32,265 bases of DNA. It comes from a bacterium (GTDB lineage: Bacteria; Caldisericota; Caldisericia; Cryosericales; Cryosericaceae). Made by a program: the position numbers and the translations under genes. This document shows positions 31,986 to 32,265 of this stretch, piece by piece. The first letter of the stretch is position 1, and each line of letters starts with the position of its first letter. The stretch spans positions 1 to 32,265 of the forward strand of contig JAJFTL010000035.1 in NCBI GenBank assembly GCA_021373025.1, written 5' to 3'. The notes beneath the pieces are model-generated. The model saw only the letters and a program-made list of their open reading frames with translations. It searched no databases and was not told where the DNA came from.

Positions 31986-32265
31986 GATCGCTGTGTCCTC
32001 CCGCCTGGCGGAGATGCGAAGACCATCTTGCAGATGGGGAGCTCGTCGGTGATGTACGTGAAGTATCTGAGTCCATTTTTCATGCCCGCATAGAAACTTC
32101 TGGAGCCCTCCGGCATGACAAGGGCTGTGTGGTAATCCTTTGCGTAGACCGGCAGCATGGGGTAGTCGACCAGGTCGCCGTTCCTGTCGCACAGGCCGTG
32201 AAGAAGATAGGCGACCTGGTAGGGCTGGTGCTGATGGAAACCGTCGGGCAACAACGACCGTTATC
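31968..32265 (-). pseudogene. Broken esterase (FrmB/tributyrin-esterase-like), fragment
   Basis: Minus-strand sequence encodes SLLPDG, PYQVAYLLHGLCDRNGDLVDYP, ALVMPEGSRSFYAGMKNGLRYFTYITDELPICKMVF. In a second frame RISARREDTAIMGASLG follows. These are consecutive parts of one alpha/beta esterase of the S-formylglutathione hydrolase/putative esterase family, with the nucleophile Ser in GASLG. Three lesions are visible. An in-frame TAA sits at 32261-32263 upstream of the preserved part. A 1-nt loss near 32016-32021 shifts the frame between F and RIS. Similarity ends right after GASLG at about 31968, where the AT-rich block begins. The rest of the gene, including the catalytic Asp and His, is absent. 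It also runs to the window edge. Confidence 0.75.

Overview
The window is bacterial chromosome, moderately GC-rich over most of its length, with tightly packed genes, strong AGGAGG-type ribosome binding sites and many 4-nt ATGA/GTGA start-stop overlaps. Gene content (DnaE with a PHP domain, rimP-nusA-infB, small-form PurL with PurS and PurQ, Fe-S type PurF, one-piece tmRNA) fits a free-living bacterium outside the Proteobacteria. The phylum cannot be fixed from the sequence; a Caldisericota/Cryosericota or Firmicutes-like lineage is a low-confidence guess.

Layout. 1-4267: the 3' end of an exported-type protein with a carboxypeptidase-regulatory-like domain, then dnaE (replicative polymerase alpha subunit). 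4268-8057: a promoter, a leader with a terminator-like hairpin, then overlapping rimP-nusA-infB and a terminator. 8078-21220: a consensus promoter, a leader of about 300 nt ending in a very strong intrinsic terminator, then twelve contiguous purine genes purE-C-S-Q-L-F-M-N-H-D-B-A. These encode IMP synthesis from PRPP and the first step from IMP to AMP. Only purK (and the GMP branch) is missing.

21364-25010: a TPR-GAF-GGDEF diguanylate cyclase that may be leaderless, the tmRNA gene ssrA with its terminator, a HicB-like/DinB-like fusion gene, and a 74-nt tRNA-like element with a perfect acceptor stem, encoded CCA and a degenerate body. 25065-29103: accessory genes. These are a winged-helix-type protein split by one in-frame TGA, a TfoX C-terminal-domain protein, a maltose-type O-acetyltransferase, an alpha/beta hydrolase, a GNAT acetyltransferase and an HD hydrolase.

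29104-29761 is a gap of about 650 bp without a convincing gene. It holds one long hairpin and a good promoter. 29762-31955 is an AT-richer block with different codon use: an Old Yellow Enzyme-type iron-sulfur flavoprotein, rubredoxin, and a 16-bp-stem terminator. It looks horizontally acquired. On its right it abuts an esterase gene broken immediately after its nucleophile motif, and an 18-nt imperfect direct repeat (15/18) lies at both edges.

The points most worth following are the two candidate attenuator leaders (before rimP and purE), the tRNA-like element next to ssrA, the TGA-split gene, and the acquired redox block with its damaged neighbour. No CRISPR array, transposase, integrase or wholly new multi-gene system was seen.
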